DNA of 64,000 nucleotides, taken from Bifidobacterium scardovii JCM 12489 = DSM 13734 (GTDB lineage: Bacteria > Actinomycetota > Actinomycetes > Actinomycetales > Bifidobacteriaceae). Of this stretch, positions 9,851 through 18,100 are shown in pieces. The notes under the pieces were generated by a model. The model had not been told where the DNA came from. It did no database searches and saw only the letters and a list, made by a program, of their open reading frames with translations. The position numbers and the translations under genes are program-made. Each line of letters starts with the position of its first letter. Position 1 is the stretch's first letter. The stretch is taken from assembly GCF_001042635.1 (NCBI RefSeq), contig NZ_AP012331.1:1736001-1800000 (forward strand), read 5' to 3'.

Positions 9851-10963
9851 TCAGTCCGGCTCGTCGCCGCCATCCTGGGCGATGAACGCCGTCAGATAGC
9901 GGGCCACGGCCCTCACCGCGGCCATGGTCGCGGCGTAGTCCATATGCGTCGGTCCGATCGATCCGACGAAGGCGACCGGGCCGTCCGAACCGGATGCGCC
10001 GGCGCCCGCGGAGCCGCCGGACTGCGCCCCCGGGCCGTCGGCCGCGCTGTCGGGGGAACGGCCGTAGCCGCTGGTCACCACGGAGGCGTGCAGCAGACCG
10101 GGCGTATGCGTTTCCGAGCCGATCGCCACGCCGACGCCGTTGGACGGCGCCTCCTCGCTCAGCGCGCTCATCAGCTTCATGAGCACGACCTGCTCCTCCA
10201 GCGCGTCGAACAGCGGCGCCACATCGGCCAAGGTGCGCTGATGGGCCAGTTTCGAGGCGCCGGCCATGTACAGTTCTCTCGCGCTCTCGTCGTCGGCCAT
10301 GCTTTCGAACGCCGTCGCCAGCGAGTCAGCCAGGGTGCGCAGGCTGCGGTAATCGGGGCGCGAGGCCATCGCCCGCACCGTCTCCGCGCTCGCGGAGAGC
10401 GACGCCGACGCGCATTCGGCGTTCACCGAACGGGTGAACCGCGCCAGCAGGTCCTGCCCGGGCGGCCCGGCGACGTGCAAAAGGTGCTGGACGACGCGCC
10501 CGGTATCGGTGATCACGACGGCGAGCAGCGCGTTCACGCCGACCGTGACGATCTCCACATGCCGCACCGTCGCCTTCGACAGCGCCGGCGAGGCGACGAC
10601 CGCCACCTGTCCGGTGATCTGCGAGAGCAGGCGGGCGGCCCGCTGCAGCGTGTCCTGCAGATTGACCGAACCGTCGAGGAACGTGCCGATGCCGCGGCGC
10701 TGCGCCTGCGACAGCGGCACCACGGTGGCGAGCCGGTCCACGAAATAGCGGTACCCCTTTTCCGTCGGGATGCGCCCGGCGGAGGTGTGCGGCTGGATCA
10801 GGTAGCCCTCGTCCTCCAACGCCGCCATGTCGTTGCGCACGGTGGCCGAGCTGACGCCCAGATCGTGCGTCTTCGTGAGCGCCGACGATCCGATGGGCTC
10901 CTGCGAGCGAATGTAGTCCTCGACGACGGCGCGCAATACCAGCATGCGTCTCGACTGCGTCAT
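9851..10963 (-). CDS. hrcA: Heat-inducible transcription repressor HrcA
   Basis: HrcA represses class I heat-shock genes by binding CIRCE. The start at 10963 (MTQSRRMLVLRAVVEDYIRS) is chosen because GGGGAGG precedes it; the frame upstream is leader. The winged-helix DNA-binding region (residues 1-75, including GSSALTKTHDLGVSSATVRNDMAALEDEGYL) is followed by the GAF-like dimerisation domain. A low-complexity Gly/Ala/Ser insert near the end (SAADGPGAQSGGSAGAGASG) is not a general family feature. A perfect CIRCE lies 125 bases upstream, so it is autoregulated. Confidence 0.96.
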   Translation of the reverse strand: MTQSRRMLVLRAVVEDYIRSQEPIGSSALTKTHDLGVSSATVRNDMAALEDEGYLIQPHTSAGRIPTEKGYRYFVDRLATVVPLSQAQRRGIGTFLDGSVNLQDTLQRAARLLSQITGQVAVVASPALSKATVRHVEIVTVGVNALLAVVITDTGRVVQHLLHVAGPPGQDLLARFTRSVNAECASASLSASAETVRAMASRPDYRSLRTLADSLATAFESMADDESARELYMAGASKLAHQRTLADVAPLFDALEEQVVLMKLMSALSEEAPSNGVGVAIGSETHTPGLLHASVVTSGYGRSPDSAADGPGAQSGGSAGAGASGSDGPVAFVGSIGPTHMDYAATMAAVRAVARYLTAFIAQDGGDEPD

Positions 10964-11087
10964 ACGCGCCTCCCCTGTTGTCCGTGATCCGCCTGTCAGC
11001 GATCCGCCCGCCACGCCGGCGCGAGCCGGGCGGCCATTCGCGGGCCGACCGCGCATCCGTGCATGCGGGCTGGGTATGTCTCAAGTT

Positions 11088-11114
11088 TTAGCACTCCATG
11101 CAGCCGAGTGCTAA
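11088..11114. promoter_or_regulatory. CIRCE operator (HrcA binding site)
   Basis: TTAGCACTC-N9-GAGTGCTAA matches the CIRCE consensus at all 18 arm positions. It is in the leader of hrcA-dnaJ (minus strand), which makes this operon self-repressed. The tkt gene on the other side starts 320 bases away and is less likely to be a target. Confidence 0.96.
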
Positions 11115-11270
11115 TCCGTTCGTTCTGGGAGTATTCCGAAGGCGGGCATTCCGAAGGCCTCGCGCCGGGCCTCCCCCGCCTTCGGCACGGTCCATGGGCG
11201 TCCCGACGCATCCTTGGAGCGCCCCGAAGCGCCCGTGTCAGGGCGACACTGCGCGTAATGCCACATTTTT

Positions 11271-11283
11271 GTTCACTGTGAAC
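11271..11283. promoter_or_regulatory. Palindrome upstream of tkt (possible operator)
   Basis: GTTCAC-T-GTGAAC is a perfect 13-base palindrome 151 bases upstream of the tkt start, in an AT-richer stretch that also holds a GTTAAC site. The size and symmetry suit a dimeric repressor. No regulator is assigned. The rest of the 470-base gap (10964-11433) shows only the CIRCE element and the tkt leader. Confidence 0.4.
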
Positions 11284-11433
11284 GCTAACAGCACACAAGT
11301 TAACAAAAACACGCCAAAATCGCACCGCTAAGTCGGTTGAGGCGGTTAGTATGTAAGAGCAATGTGAGGGTATGCATGGCCCGGCACAAGCCGGACGCGT
11401 GGTACCCGAAGTATTGGAAGGAAAATTACAGAC

Positions 11434-13542
11434 ATGACCGAATTCAAGGAAACCGAACTGGACGAACGCGCCATCAAGATGGCCAAGGTCCTTTCGGCTG
11501 ACGCGGTTGAGAAGGCTGGTTCCGGCCACCCCGGTTCCCCCGTCTCCCTGGCGCCTGTCGCCTACACGCTGTACCAGCATTTCATCAAGCACGATCCGAA
11601 CGATCCCAACTGGGAGGGCCGCGATCGCTTCATCCTTTCCGGTGGACACGCTTCGCTGACGCAGTACGTCCAGCTGTACTTCTCCGGCTATGGCGTCACC
11701 CTGGACGACCTCAAGTACTTCCGCGGCGGCGCTGACACCCGCACCCCGGGCCACCCCGAGTATGGCCTGACCCCGGGCATCGAAATGACCACCGGCCCGC
11801 TGGGCCAGGGCTTCGCCTCGGCCATCGGCTTCGCCTACGGAGAACGCTTCCAGCGCGGCCTGCTCGACCCGGACACCCCGAAGGAAGAGTCCCCCTTCTA
11901 CCACAAGATCTGGGCCATCTGCGGCGAAGGCGACATCGAGGAAGGCATCTCCGGCGAGGCCGCCTCGCTGGCCGCCAACCAGAAGCTCGGCAACCTGACC
12001 GTGATCTTCGACGCCAACCGCATCCAGATCGAGGGCGACACCAACCTGGTGCTGGCCGAGGACGTGCTCAAGCGCTTCCAGGCCTACGGCTGGTACACCG
12101 ACGAGTTCAGCTTCATCCAGCCCGACGGCTCCTACAAGGAGGACGTCGAGGGCCTGGCCGACGTCATCGCCAAGGCCGAGAAGGCCGCTCCGGACCAGCC
12201 GAAGCTCATCAAGGTCCACTCCCTGATCGCCTGGCCGACCCCGGGCAAGACCAACGACCCGTCCTCCCACGGCTCCAAGCTGGGCGCCGAGGCCGTCGCC
12301 GGCCTCAAGAAGGTCCTCGGCTACGACCCGGAGGAGTCCTTCCACGTCGACGAGGAAGCCCTCGCCCACGCCCGCAAGGTCGCCGAGCGCGGCCTCGAGG
12401 CCCACAAGGAATGGGACGAGAAGTTCGACGCGTGGCGCAAGGCCAACCCGGACAAGGCCGCCCTGTACGACCGCCTGAAGGCCGGCGAGCTGCCGGAAGG
12501 CTTCGACAAGGCCCTCGACGACCTCGAGGCCACCTTCGAGGTCGGCAAGAAGGTCGCCACCCGTGGCGCCTCGGGCTCCGTGCTCAACGCCATCGCAGCC
12601 GTCATGCCGGAACTGTGGGGCGGCTCCGCCGACCTCGGCGGTTCCAACAAGACCGACCTCAAGGGCGCCGCCACCTTCGCCCCGGCGGAGTGCGCCACCA
12701 AGCAGTGGCCGGTCTGCAACGAGTTCGGCCGCCAGCTGCACTTCGGCGTGCGCGAGTTCACCATGGGCTGCATCACCAACGGCATCCTGCTGGGCTCCCA
12801 CACCCGTCCGTTCGGCGGCACCTTCTTCATGTTCTCGGACTACGAGCGCTCCGCCGTCCGTCTGGCCGCCCTCATGGAGATCCCGAACCTGTACATCTGG
12901 TCCCACGACTCCGTCGCCGTCGGCGAGGACGGCCCGACCCACCAGCCGGTCGAGCACCTTGCCTCCTTCCGCGCCATCCCGCAGCTCGAGGTCATCCGCC
13001 CGGCCGACGCCTTCGAGACCGCCGAGGCCTACCGCTACTTCTTCGAGAAGAAGAACACGCTGCCCGGCGCCATGATCCTGACCCGCCAGGGCGTCCCGGT
13101 GCTCGCCGAGACCGCCGACAAGGCCAAGGACGGCGTGCGCAAGGGCGCTTACGTGCTCGTCGACACCGAAGGCACCCCGGACGTCATCCTCATGGCCTCC
13201 GGCTCCGAGGTCCAGTGGGCCGTCGAGGCCGCCAAGACCTTGGCCGGCAAGGGCGTCAAGGCCCGCGTGGTCTCCGTCCCGTCCATGGAGTGGTTCGAGG
13301 AGCAGGACGCCGAGTACAAGGAGGCCGTGCTTCCGGCCGCCGTCAAGGCCCGCGTCTCCGTCGAGGCCGGTGTGGCCATGCCGTGGTACAAGTACCTCGG
13401 CACCTATGGCAAGCCGGTGTCCATCGAGCAGTTCGGCCTGCAGGGCGATGGCGCGCAGAACATGATCGACCTCGGCATCACCGCCGAGCACGTGGTGGAA
13501 GCCGCCGAGGCCTCCATCGCCGAAGTCGAAGCCGCCAAGTGA
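11434..13542 (+). CDS. tkt: Transketolase
   Basis: A ThDP- and Mg2+-dependent enzyme that moves two-carbon ketol units between sugar phosphates. With transaldolase it supplies pentose phosphates and erythrose-4-P around the phosphoketolase (bifid) shunt. The GSGHPGSP motif (near 29) and GGHASLTQY are in the N-terminal domain; the ThDP motif starts at CGEGDIEEG and ends at FDANRIQI; the pyrimidine-domain EDGPTHQPVEHL carries the catalytic Glu region. The 702 residues are a standard length. Codon use is strongly biased to C-ending codons, typical of high expression. AAGGAAAA precedes the start. Confidence 0.97.
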   Translation: MTEFKETELDERAIKMAKVLSADAVEKAGSGHPGSPVSLAPVAYTLYQHFIKHDPNDPNWEGRDRFILSGGHASLTQYVQLYFSGYGVTLDDLKYFRGGADTRTPGHPEYGLTPGIEMTTGPLGQGFASAIGFAYGERFQRGLLDPDTPKEESPFYHKIWAICGEGDIEEGISGEAASLAANQKLGNLTVIFDANRIQIEGDTNLVLAEDVLKRFQAYGWYTDEFSFIQPDGSYKEDVEGLADVIAKAEKAAPDQPKLIKVHSLIAWPTPGKTNDPSSHGSKLGAEAVAGLKKVLGYDPEESFHVDEEALAHARKVAERGLEAHKEWDEKFDAWRKANPDKAALYDRLKAGELPEGFDKALDDLEATFEVGKKVATRGASGSVLNAIAAVMPELWGGSADLGGSNKTDLKGAATFAPAECATKQWPVCNEFGRQLHFGVREFTMGCITNGILLGSHTRPFGGTFFMFSDYERSAVRLAALMEIPNLYIWSHDSVAVGEDGPTHQPVEHLASFRAIPQLEVIRPADAFETAEAYRYFFEKKNTLPGAMILTRQGVPVLAETADKAKDGVRKGAYVLVDTEGTPDVILMASGSEVQWAVEAAKTLAGKGVKARVVSVPSMEWFEEQDAEYKEAVLPAAVKARVSVEAGVAMPWYKYLGTYGKPVSIEQFGLQGDGAQNMIDLGITAEHVVEAAEASIAEVEAAK

Positions 13543-13559
13543 GCAATAACTAAATAATT

Positions 13560-13680
13560 GTTGGCTCCCCTCCCCGAGGGGAGCTGCCACCGGTAGGTGG
13601 CTGAGGGGAGCACTGCTTGAGCCCACTCCCCTCAGTCCGCGTTGCGGGCAGCTCCCCTCCCCAAGGAGAGGGGAGCCCAG
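13560..13680. repeat. Intergenic GGCTCCCCTC repeat block between tkt and tal
   Basis: Two copies of the GGCTCCCCTC / GAGGGGAGC hairpin unit, the second beginning ACTCCCCTCAGTCCGC, fill the tkt-tal gap. It lies inside what is otherwise an obvious two-gene unit and may tune the ratio of the two messages. Similar blocks occur at 2690 and 17068. Confidence 0.78.
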
Positions 13681-13704
13681 GGCACAATCCAAGGAGAAAA
13701 ATAA

Positions 13705-14808
13705 ATGACTGAAGCAACTCAGCGTACGTCCGACAACGGCGTTTCCATCTGGCTGGACGACCTGTCCCGCTCCCGCATCGAGTCCGGCTCCCTGCAGGAC
13801 CTCATCGCCAACAAGAACGTCGTCGGCGTGACCACCAACCCGTCCATCTTCCAGAAGGCCCTGAGCCAGGTCGGTCCGTACGACGCCCAGCTCAAGGAGC
13901 TCGGCAAGGTCGACGTCGAGACCGCCGTGCGCGAGCTCACCACCACCGACGTGCGCAACGCCACCGACATCTTCCGCGAGATCGCCGAGAAGACCGACTT
14001 CGTCGACGGCCGCGTCTCCATCGAGGTCGACCCGCGCCTGGCCCACGACACCGAGAACACCGCCAAGCAGGCCGTGGAACTCTGGGAGAAGGTCAACCGC
14101 CCGAACGCCATGATCAAGATCCCGGCGACCCTCGAGGGCCTGCCGGCCATCACCGCCACCCTGGCCAAGGGCATCTCCGTCAACGTCACCCTGATCTTCT
14201 CGCTCGAGCGCTACGAGCAGGTCATCGACGCCTTCATCGAGGGCATCGCCCAGGCTGACGCCAACGGCCACGACCTGAAGCACATCGGCTCCGTCGCCTC
14301 CTTCTTCGTGTCCCGCGTGGACACCGCCGTCGACAAGCTGCTGGAAGCCAACGGCTCCGACGAGGCCAAGGCCCTCGAGGGCAAGGCCGCTGTGGCCAAC
14401 GCCCGCCTGGCCTACGAGCTCTTCGAGAAGAAGTTCGCCGAGGATCTGCGCTGGGCCGGCCTGGCCGCCAAGGGCGCCAAAGTCCAGCGTCCGCTGTGGG
14501 CCTCCACCGGCACCAAGAACGCCGCCTACTCCGACTGCAAGTACGTCGACGAGCTGGTTGCGAAGCACATCGTCAACACCATGCCGGAGAAGACCCTGAA
14601 CGCCCTTGCCGACCACGGCAACGGCGCCCCGTCCATCGAGGGCACCTACGAGGAGTCCCACGCCGTCATCAACAAGCTGGCCGAGCTGGGCATCAACCTC
14701 AAGGACGTCACCGACAAGCTGGAGGCCGACGGCGTCGCCGCCTTCATCAAGTCCTGGGATTCCGTGCTGGCCGACGTGCAGTCCGGCATCGACCGCGTGA
14801 ACGCCTGA
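13705..14808 (+). CDS. tal: Transaldolase
   Basis: This enzyme transfers a dihydroxyacetone unit between sedoheptulose-7-P and glyceraldehyde-3-P, working with transketolase in the bifid shunt. The Schiff-base lysine lies in NAMIKIPATLEGL; NVTLIFSLERYEQV and GVTTNPSIFQKAL are family signatures. The 367 residues fit the long actinobacterial subfamily. CAAGGAGAAAAATAA precedes the ATG. Like tkt it uses C-ending codons almost exclusively. Confidence 0.97.
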   Translation: MTEATQRTSDNGVSIWLDDLSRSRIESGSLQDLIANKNVVGVTTNPSIFQKALSQVGPYDAQLKELGKVDVETAVRELTTTDVRNATDIFREIAEKTDFVDGRVSIEVDPRLAHDTENTAKQAVELWEKVNRPNAMIKIPATLEGLPAITATLAKGISVNVTLIFSLERYEQVIDAFIEGIAQADANGHDLKHIGSVASFFVSRVDTAVDKLLEANGSDEAKALEGKAAVANARLAYELFEKKFAEDLRWAGLAAKGAKVQRPLWASTGTKNAAYSDCKYVDELVAKHIVNTMPEKTLNALADHGNGAPSIEGTYEESHAVINKLAELGINLKDVTDKLEADGVAAFIKSWDSVLADVQSGIDRVNA

Positions 14809-14815
14809 GACCATT

Positions 14816-14895
14816 GCTGACGCGCCGAGCGCGCGTCAGCGGTGATTGAACACACAGAGACCCCCGACCCCATCGGTCGGGGGTCTCTTGTTTGT
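14816..14895 (+). terminator. Double hairpin with Rho-independent terminator after tal
   Basis: GCTGACGCGC-CGA-GCGCGCGTCAGC (14816-14840) is followed by a very strong stem, AGAGACCCCCGACC-CCAT-GGTCGGGGGTCTCT, and a T-rich tail (TTGTTTGTTG). The second hairpin is a clear terminator for tkt-tal. Confidence 0.93.
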
Positions 14896-14954
14896 TGCTT
14901 TGTCCTCACGATCGCCCCATCCCGGATGGCGCCGCCCCACCCGTCACGCAACGC

Positions 14955-15317
14955 TCATACGATCGCGTCGACGATGGGACGCAGACTTGCTGCAAGTCGG
15001 GGCGCGTCGACGGTCACCGTCCCATACAACGCGACGACGTCGATTTCGTCATATTCATGGACCAGCACATTGCGCAGCGCCCTGAGCTCCTTCCACGGGA
15101 GATCCGGTCTGGCATCATGAAACGCGTCGGACAGCCGCCGTGCGCATTCCTGCACTTGGGTCATTTCCATGGCCACCGAATTCAAGAGGACGCGATTGTT
15201 CTCCAACGCACGCGCGGAGCGCATGGTCCGCACATCCTCGATGGCGTAATCCAGATGTTCGAGCAGCCGGATGAGATTGGTCTCGTCCCGGAAGTCCTGG
15301 TCCTGATGAATATGCAT
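14955..15317 (-). CDS. hepT: HepT-like ribonuclease toxin (DUF86)
   Basis: A 120-residue HEPN-fold protein. The diagnostic RX4HXY motif is present as RNVLVHEY near residue 88, the active-site pattern of HepT RNase toxins. Its start overlaps the stop of the upstream nucleotidyltransferase gene (TGATG), so the two are translationally coupled. In characterised HepT/MntA pairs the antitoxin oligo-AMPylates HepT near this tyrosine. Inference: this is the toxin of a type VII system. Confidence 0.85.
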   Translation of the reverse strand: MHIHQDQDFRDETNLIRLLEHLDYAIEDVRTMRSARALENNRVLLNSVAMEMTQVQECARRLSDAFHDARPDLPWKELRALRNVLVHEYDEIDVVALYGTVTVDAPRLAASLRPIVDAIV

Positions 15318-15820
15318 CAGGCCACCTTGATCATGTCCAGCTGAATATGCTCGAGGAATCGCCGACTGGCACGGCTTCGTTCCGCGCTGCGCAGCAAGGC
15401 GTCATACGAGGTGAGCGACACCTTGCGCCCCAGCAGTGCTTCAAGATCTTCCATCAGTTCCTGCACGGAACCCAACGAACGCGGTGCATCCGGTTTCAGC
15501 CGGTATAGCAGATCCACATCCGAATCAGGCCGGGCATCACCACGCGCCACCGAACCGAACACGTACATCTCGGCGATATGGTACTTCTCGACCAGCCTGG
15601 CGACGGACAGCTTCAGAGTGACGATTTCCAGCACGCTCTGCGTGGGACGGAGCTTTTCCAACGCATGCTCGTAGCGCATAAGAAGCGCCTGCGTCGGATT
15701 GCCTTCCTCGCTCTCGACGCGCGACAGCGCCGACTGCGTGGTGCCCATGGCTTCAGCAACGGCTTTCTGGCTCAGGCCCAGCCGAATGCGATCATCTTTG
15801 AGCTCATACATGGACTTCAT
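15317..15820 (-). CDS. mntA: HTH-MntA fusion: XRE DNA-binding domain plus minimal nucleotidyltransferase antitoxin
   Basis: Residues 1-55 form an XRE helix-turn-helix (LGLSQKAVAEAMGTTQSALS). Residues 60-167 are a minimal nucleotidyltransferase with GSVARGDARPDSDVDL, that is GS followed by the DxD metal-binding pair. The classic MntA antitoxin lacks an HTH, so this version should both neutralise HepT by AMPylation and repress its own operon. A 14-base perfect palindrome lies 10 bases upstream of the start. The pair sits between the tal terminator and a gene on the other strand. Confidence 0.85.
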   Translation of the reverse strand: MKSMYELKDDRIRLGLSQKAVAEAMGTTQSALSRVESEEGNPTQALLMRYEHALEKLRPTQSVLEIVTLKLSVARLVEKYHIAEMYVFGSVARGDARPDSDVDLLYRLKPDAPRSLGSVQELMEDLEALLGRKVSLTSYDALLRSAERSRASRRFLEHIQLDMIKVA

Positions 15821-15830
15821 GCAGTGATAA

Positions 15831-15844
15831 TAGCATATATGCTA
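15831..15844. promoter_or_regulatory. Palindromic operator candidate of the mntA-hepT operon
   Basis: TAGCATATATGCTA is a perfect 14-base palindrome just upstream of the mntA start and overlapping the likely -10 region. It is the obvious binding site for the N-terminal HTH of the antitoxin. Confidence 0.6.
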
Positions 15845-16036
15845 TATGCATGCGTTGCGCCGACCGCCGTGTCTCCTGCCGCAATCGGCATGACAGCGCA
15901 TACAGCTTTTCTGTATGCCGCCTTGTACCGCGCGGGCCGGCACCGTTACGCTGAGCCTCATCATCGGTCGTGATCGGGGCATATCGATCCCGACCAGGAC
16001 GATGCCCGAGCCGATGGAAACGAAAGGCGGGCGGAT

Positions 16037-17035
16037 ATGGATGATCAGACAGTGGGCAGGCACCGGCATCACACGCCGGACACGGCCGCATATGCGGCGA
16101 TGGCCGTCATCGCATCGCTCAGCGGGGCCGGAGTCTCCTTCGCGCCGTTGTACGAGCGGATCTGGGGAGGCGCGATGCTGCATCCGGCGTGCCCGGCTAT
16201 CGCCCGGATGTCGTATTACCGGTCGCTGGAGTCATACGGGGAGTACGGGGCCTGCGTCACGTCGCCGGTCTGGTTCGCCGCGGCAAGCGTACTGGGCGCC
16301 ATCGCGGCCGCGGGGATGACCATCGCCGGGCTGACGGCCGCAAGACGCCATGACCCCATGCGGCGCCGCACCCGCGCATCCGTCATCGTGCCGGCCGCCG
16401 TATCGACTGTCGCCGTCGCGATCATGCTGCTGCTCAGCGCCAATCCGGTGACCGCGGCGGCGTGGGCGGCCTATGCGGCGATCTGGCTGGCCTATGGCCT
16501 GATCGGACCCCGGTGGCGGACCGGCGAATCGCCCGTCATGACGTTGCTGGTCATGCAGATCGGAGTGCTGCCGGTACTGGTCTGCGAATACACGGTGTCC
16601 GACGAGGTCAACGTCAGCGGCGGCGCGACGATCGCCTGTTGCCTTGGCATGGCGGCCTATGCGGTGATCCGGGCCGGCCATACCGGCAGCCGTGATCCGC
16701 ACGCCGACCGCACGCCGATATATGTCCTCGCGCTGTTCTGGCTGATCAGTTCCGTGACGACCTACCAATACGGCGGCCTGAGCGGCATAACCGATTTCTG
16801 CCCGGCGCTGTCGGCGACCGACGAAGCCGGGCTCGTCGCTTACTGCATAGGGCCGGGCGCGCTGGCCGCGCTCAACGTCACGGCCCGCATCCTGCCGGCG
16901 ATATCCCTGATCGCGGTGGCAATGGCGGTCAGGGTCGGCGTCCGGGGCGGGCAGCGCACGGCGGCCACGGTATACCGTCTGCTGGCCTCGGCGCTGTCGG
17001 CCGCCGCGTTCGTGATCGCGTTCACCATGGCGTAG
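16037..17035 (+). CDS. Hypothetical polytopic membrane protein
   Basis: I do not recognise this 332-residue protein. It has about eight hydrophobic segments (for example AAYAAMAVIASLSGAG at the start, ASVIVPAAVSTVAVAIMLLL mid-protein, LASALSAAAFVIAFTMA at the end) joined by short Arg/His-rich loops. Cysteines are scattered with no metal motif. AAGGCGGGCGGAT lies before the ATG. No operon partner: the mntA-hepT pair diverges on the left and a repeat block follows on the right. Confidence 0.7.
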   Translation: MDDQTVGRHRHHTPDTAAYAAMAVIASLSGAGVSFAPLYERIWGGAMLHPACPAIARMSYYRSLESYGEYGACVTSPVWFAAASVLGAIAAAGMTIAGLTAARRHDPMRRRTRASVIVPAAVSTVAVAIMLLLSANPVTAAAWAAYAAIWLAYGLIGPRWRTGESPVMTLLVMQIGVLPVLVCEYTVSDEVNVSGGATIACCLGMAAYAVIRAGHTGSRDPHADRTPIYVLALFWLISSVTTYQYGGLSGITDFCPALSATDEAGLVAYCIGPGALAALNVTARILPAISLIAVAMAVRVGVRGGQRTAATVYRLLASALSAAAFVIAFTMA

Positions 17036-17067
17036 AATGACCTAGCCCACGTATGAATGTTATGTCT

Positions 17068-17205
17068 GGCTGCCCTCCATGAGGGGAGCCAGACGCGTAA
17101 CGGTCTGAGGGGAAGCATTCCAGAGGATGCCCGGTACAAGCCGACCCGCATGAGCTCCCCCAGTCGACCACGTCGACAGCTCCCCTCAGAGAGGGGAGCC
17201 AGGCA
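17068..17205. repeat. Intergenic GGCTCCCCTC-type repeat block
   Basis: Degenerate copies of the hairpin unit (CTGCCCTCCATGAGGGGAGCC, then AGCTCCCC... and CAGCTCCCCTCAGAGAGGGGAGCC) occupy the gap between two membrane-protein genes. This copy is more diverged than those at 2690 and 13560. Confidence 0.7.
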
Positions 17206-17261
17206 TAAACGACATCGCGGGCCGAGCCGATGCACGCATACCAGGAGCCCCAACCACCATC

Positions 17262-18080
17262 ATGACCTCACATCTCGCCGAAGCAGGACGCACGCTGATC
17301 CCACGCAAGGACGACCGCTACGGGCTGCTCTCCCCCGCGCTGGTGATACTCACCTTCGTGGCAGGTCTGGTGGACGCCCTGAGCTATCTGGCGCTGGGGC
17401 ACGTGTTCGTGGCCAACGTGACCGGCAACATCGTCTTTCTGGGCTTCGCGATCGCCCACGCGCAGGGCTTCGTCTGGTGGACCTCGGCCCTGACGCTGGT
17501 CTCCTTCATCATCGGGGCCTCCACCGGCGGGCGCATCATCCGGCATTACGGCGACCATCACGTCAGGCATCTGCTGGCGTCGACCTGCGTGCAGGCGGCG
17601 TTCGTGCTGGCGGCCCTGATCGGCATCTATCTGCTGAACCGCTTCTCCCCCGAACCGGCGATGGGCGGGCTCGACGCCGAGGCCATCGCGCGTTCCACGC
17701 AGCCCAGCCTGAACTTCCCGACCGCACGCCACATCGACCTGCATATCATCCTGCTCATCGTGCTGCTGGCCCCGGCGATGGGCATCCAGAACTCCACGGC
17801 CCGCAAACTGTCGGTGCCGGACCTGCCGACCACCGTGCTCACCATGACGCTGACCGGCATCGCCGCCGACACGTCGGCCCGCGGCCATGAGCACTCGAAA
17901 CTCGGCCGCCGCGCCGTCGCCATGCTGGCTTTGGCGCTCGGCTCGCTGACCGGCGCCTATCTGCAGTCGCACGGGCACGAGGACCTCATCCTGATGCTGA
18001 TGATCGTCTGCCTGCTGGTGGTCATCGGCATGATGCTCCCCCACATCCATTCCGACGCCCGATGGGTCGCCGAGCGCTGA
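17262..18080 (+). CDS. DUF1275 (YoaK) family membrane protein
   Basis: A 272-residue integral membrane protein. FVAGLVDALSYLALGHVFVANVTGN is the signature of the family, followed by five or more hydrophobic helices and FTSARHIDL-like and MGIQNSTARKLSV segments that recur in DUF1275 proteins. Its function is not established; it is thought to be a transporter-like protein. AGGAG lies about 15 bases before the ATG. It converges on the MATE gene with a 20-base gap. Confidence 0.85.
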   Translation: MTSHLAEAGRTLIPRKDDRYGLLSPALVILTFVAGLVDALSYLALGHVFVANVTGNIVFLGFAIAHAQGFVWWTSALTLVSFIIGASTGGRIIRHYGDHHVRHLLASTCVQAAFVLAALIGIYLLNRFSPEPAMGGLDAEAIARSTQPSLNFPTARHIDLHIILLIVLLAPAMGIQNSTARKLSVPDLPTTVLTMTLTGIAADTSARGHEHSKLGRRAVAMLALALGSLTGAYLQSHGHEDLILMLMIVCLLVVIGMMLPHIHSDARWVAER

Positions 18081-18100
18081 TCACCCCCGGTTCGGGCCGA

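Noticed and set aside
10996..14814. 1272-residue minus-strand open frame over tkt-tal
   Set aside because: It is an antisense shadow produced by the extreme C/G third-position bias of tkt and tal; it has no protein domain and crosses both genes, their intergenic repeat and the CIRCE region.
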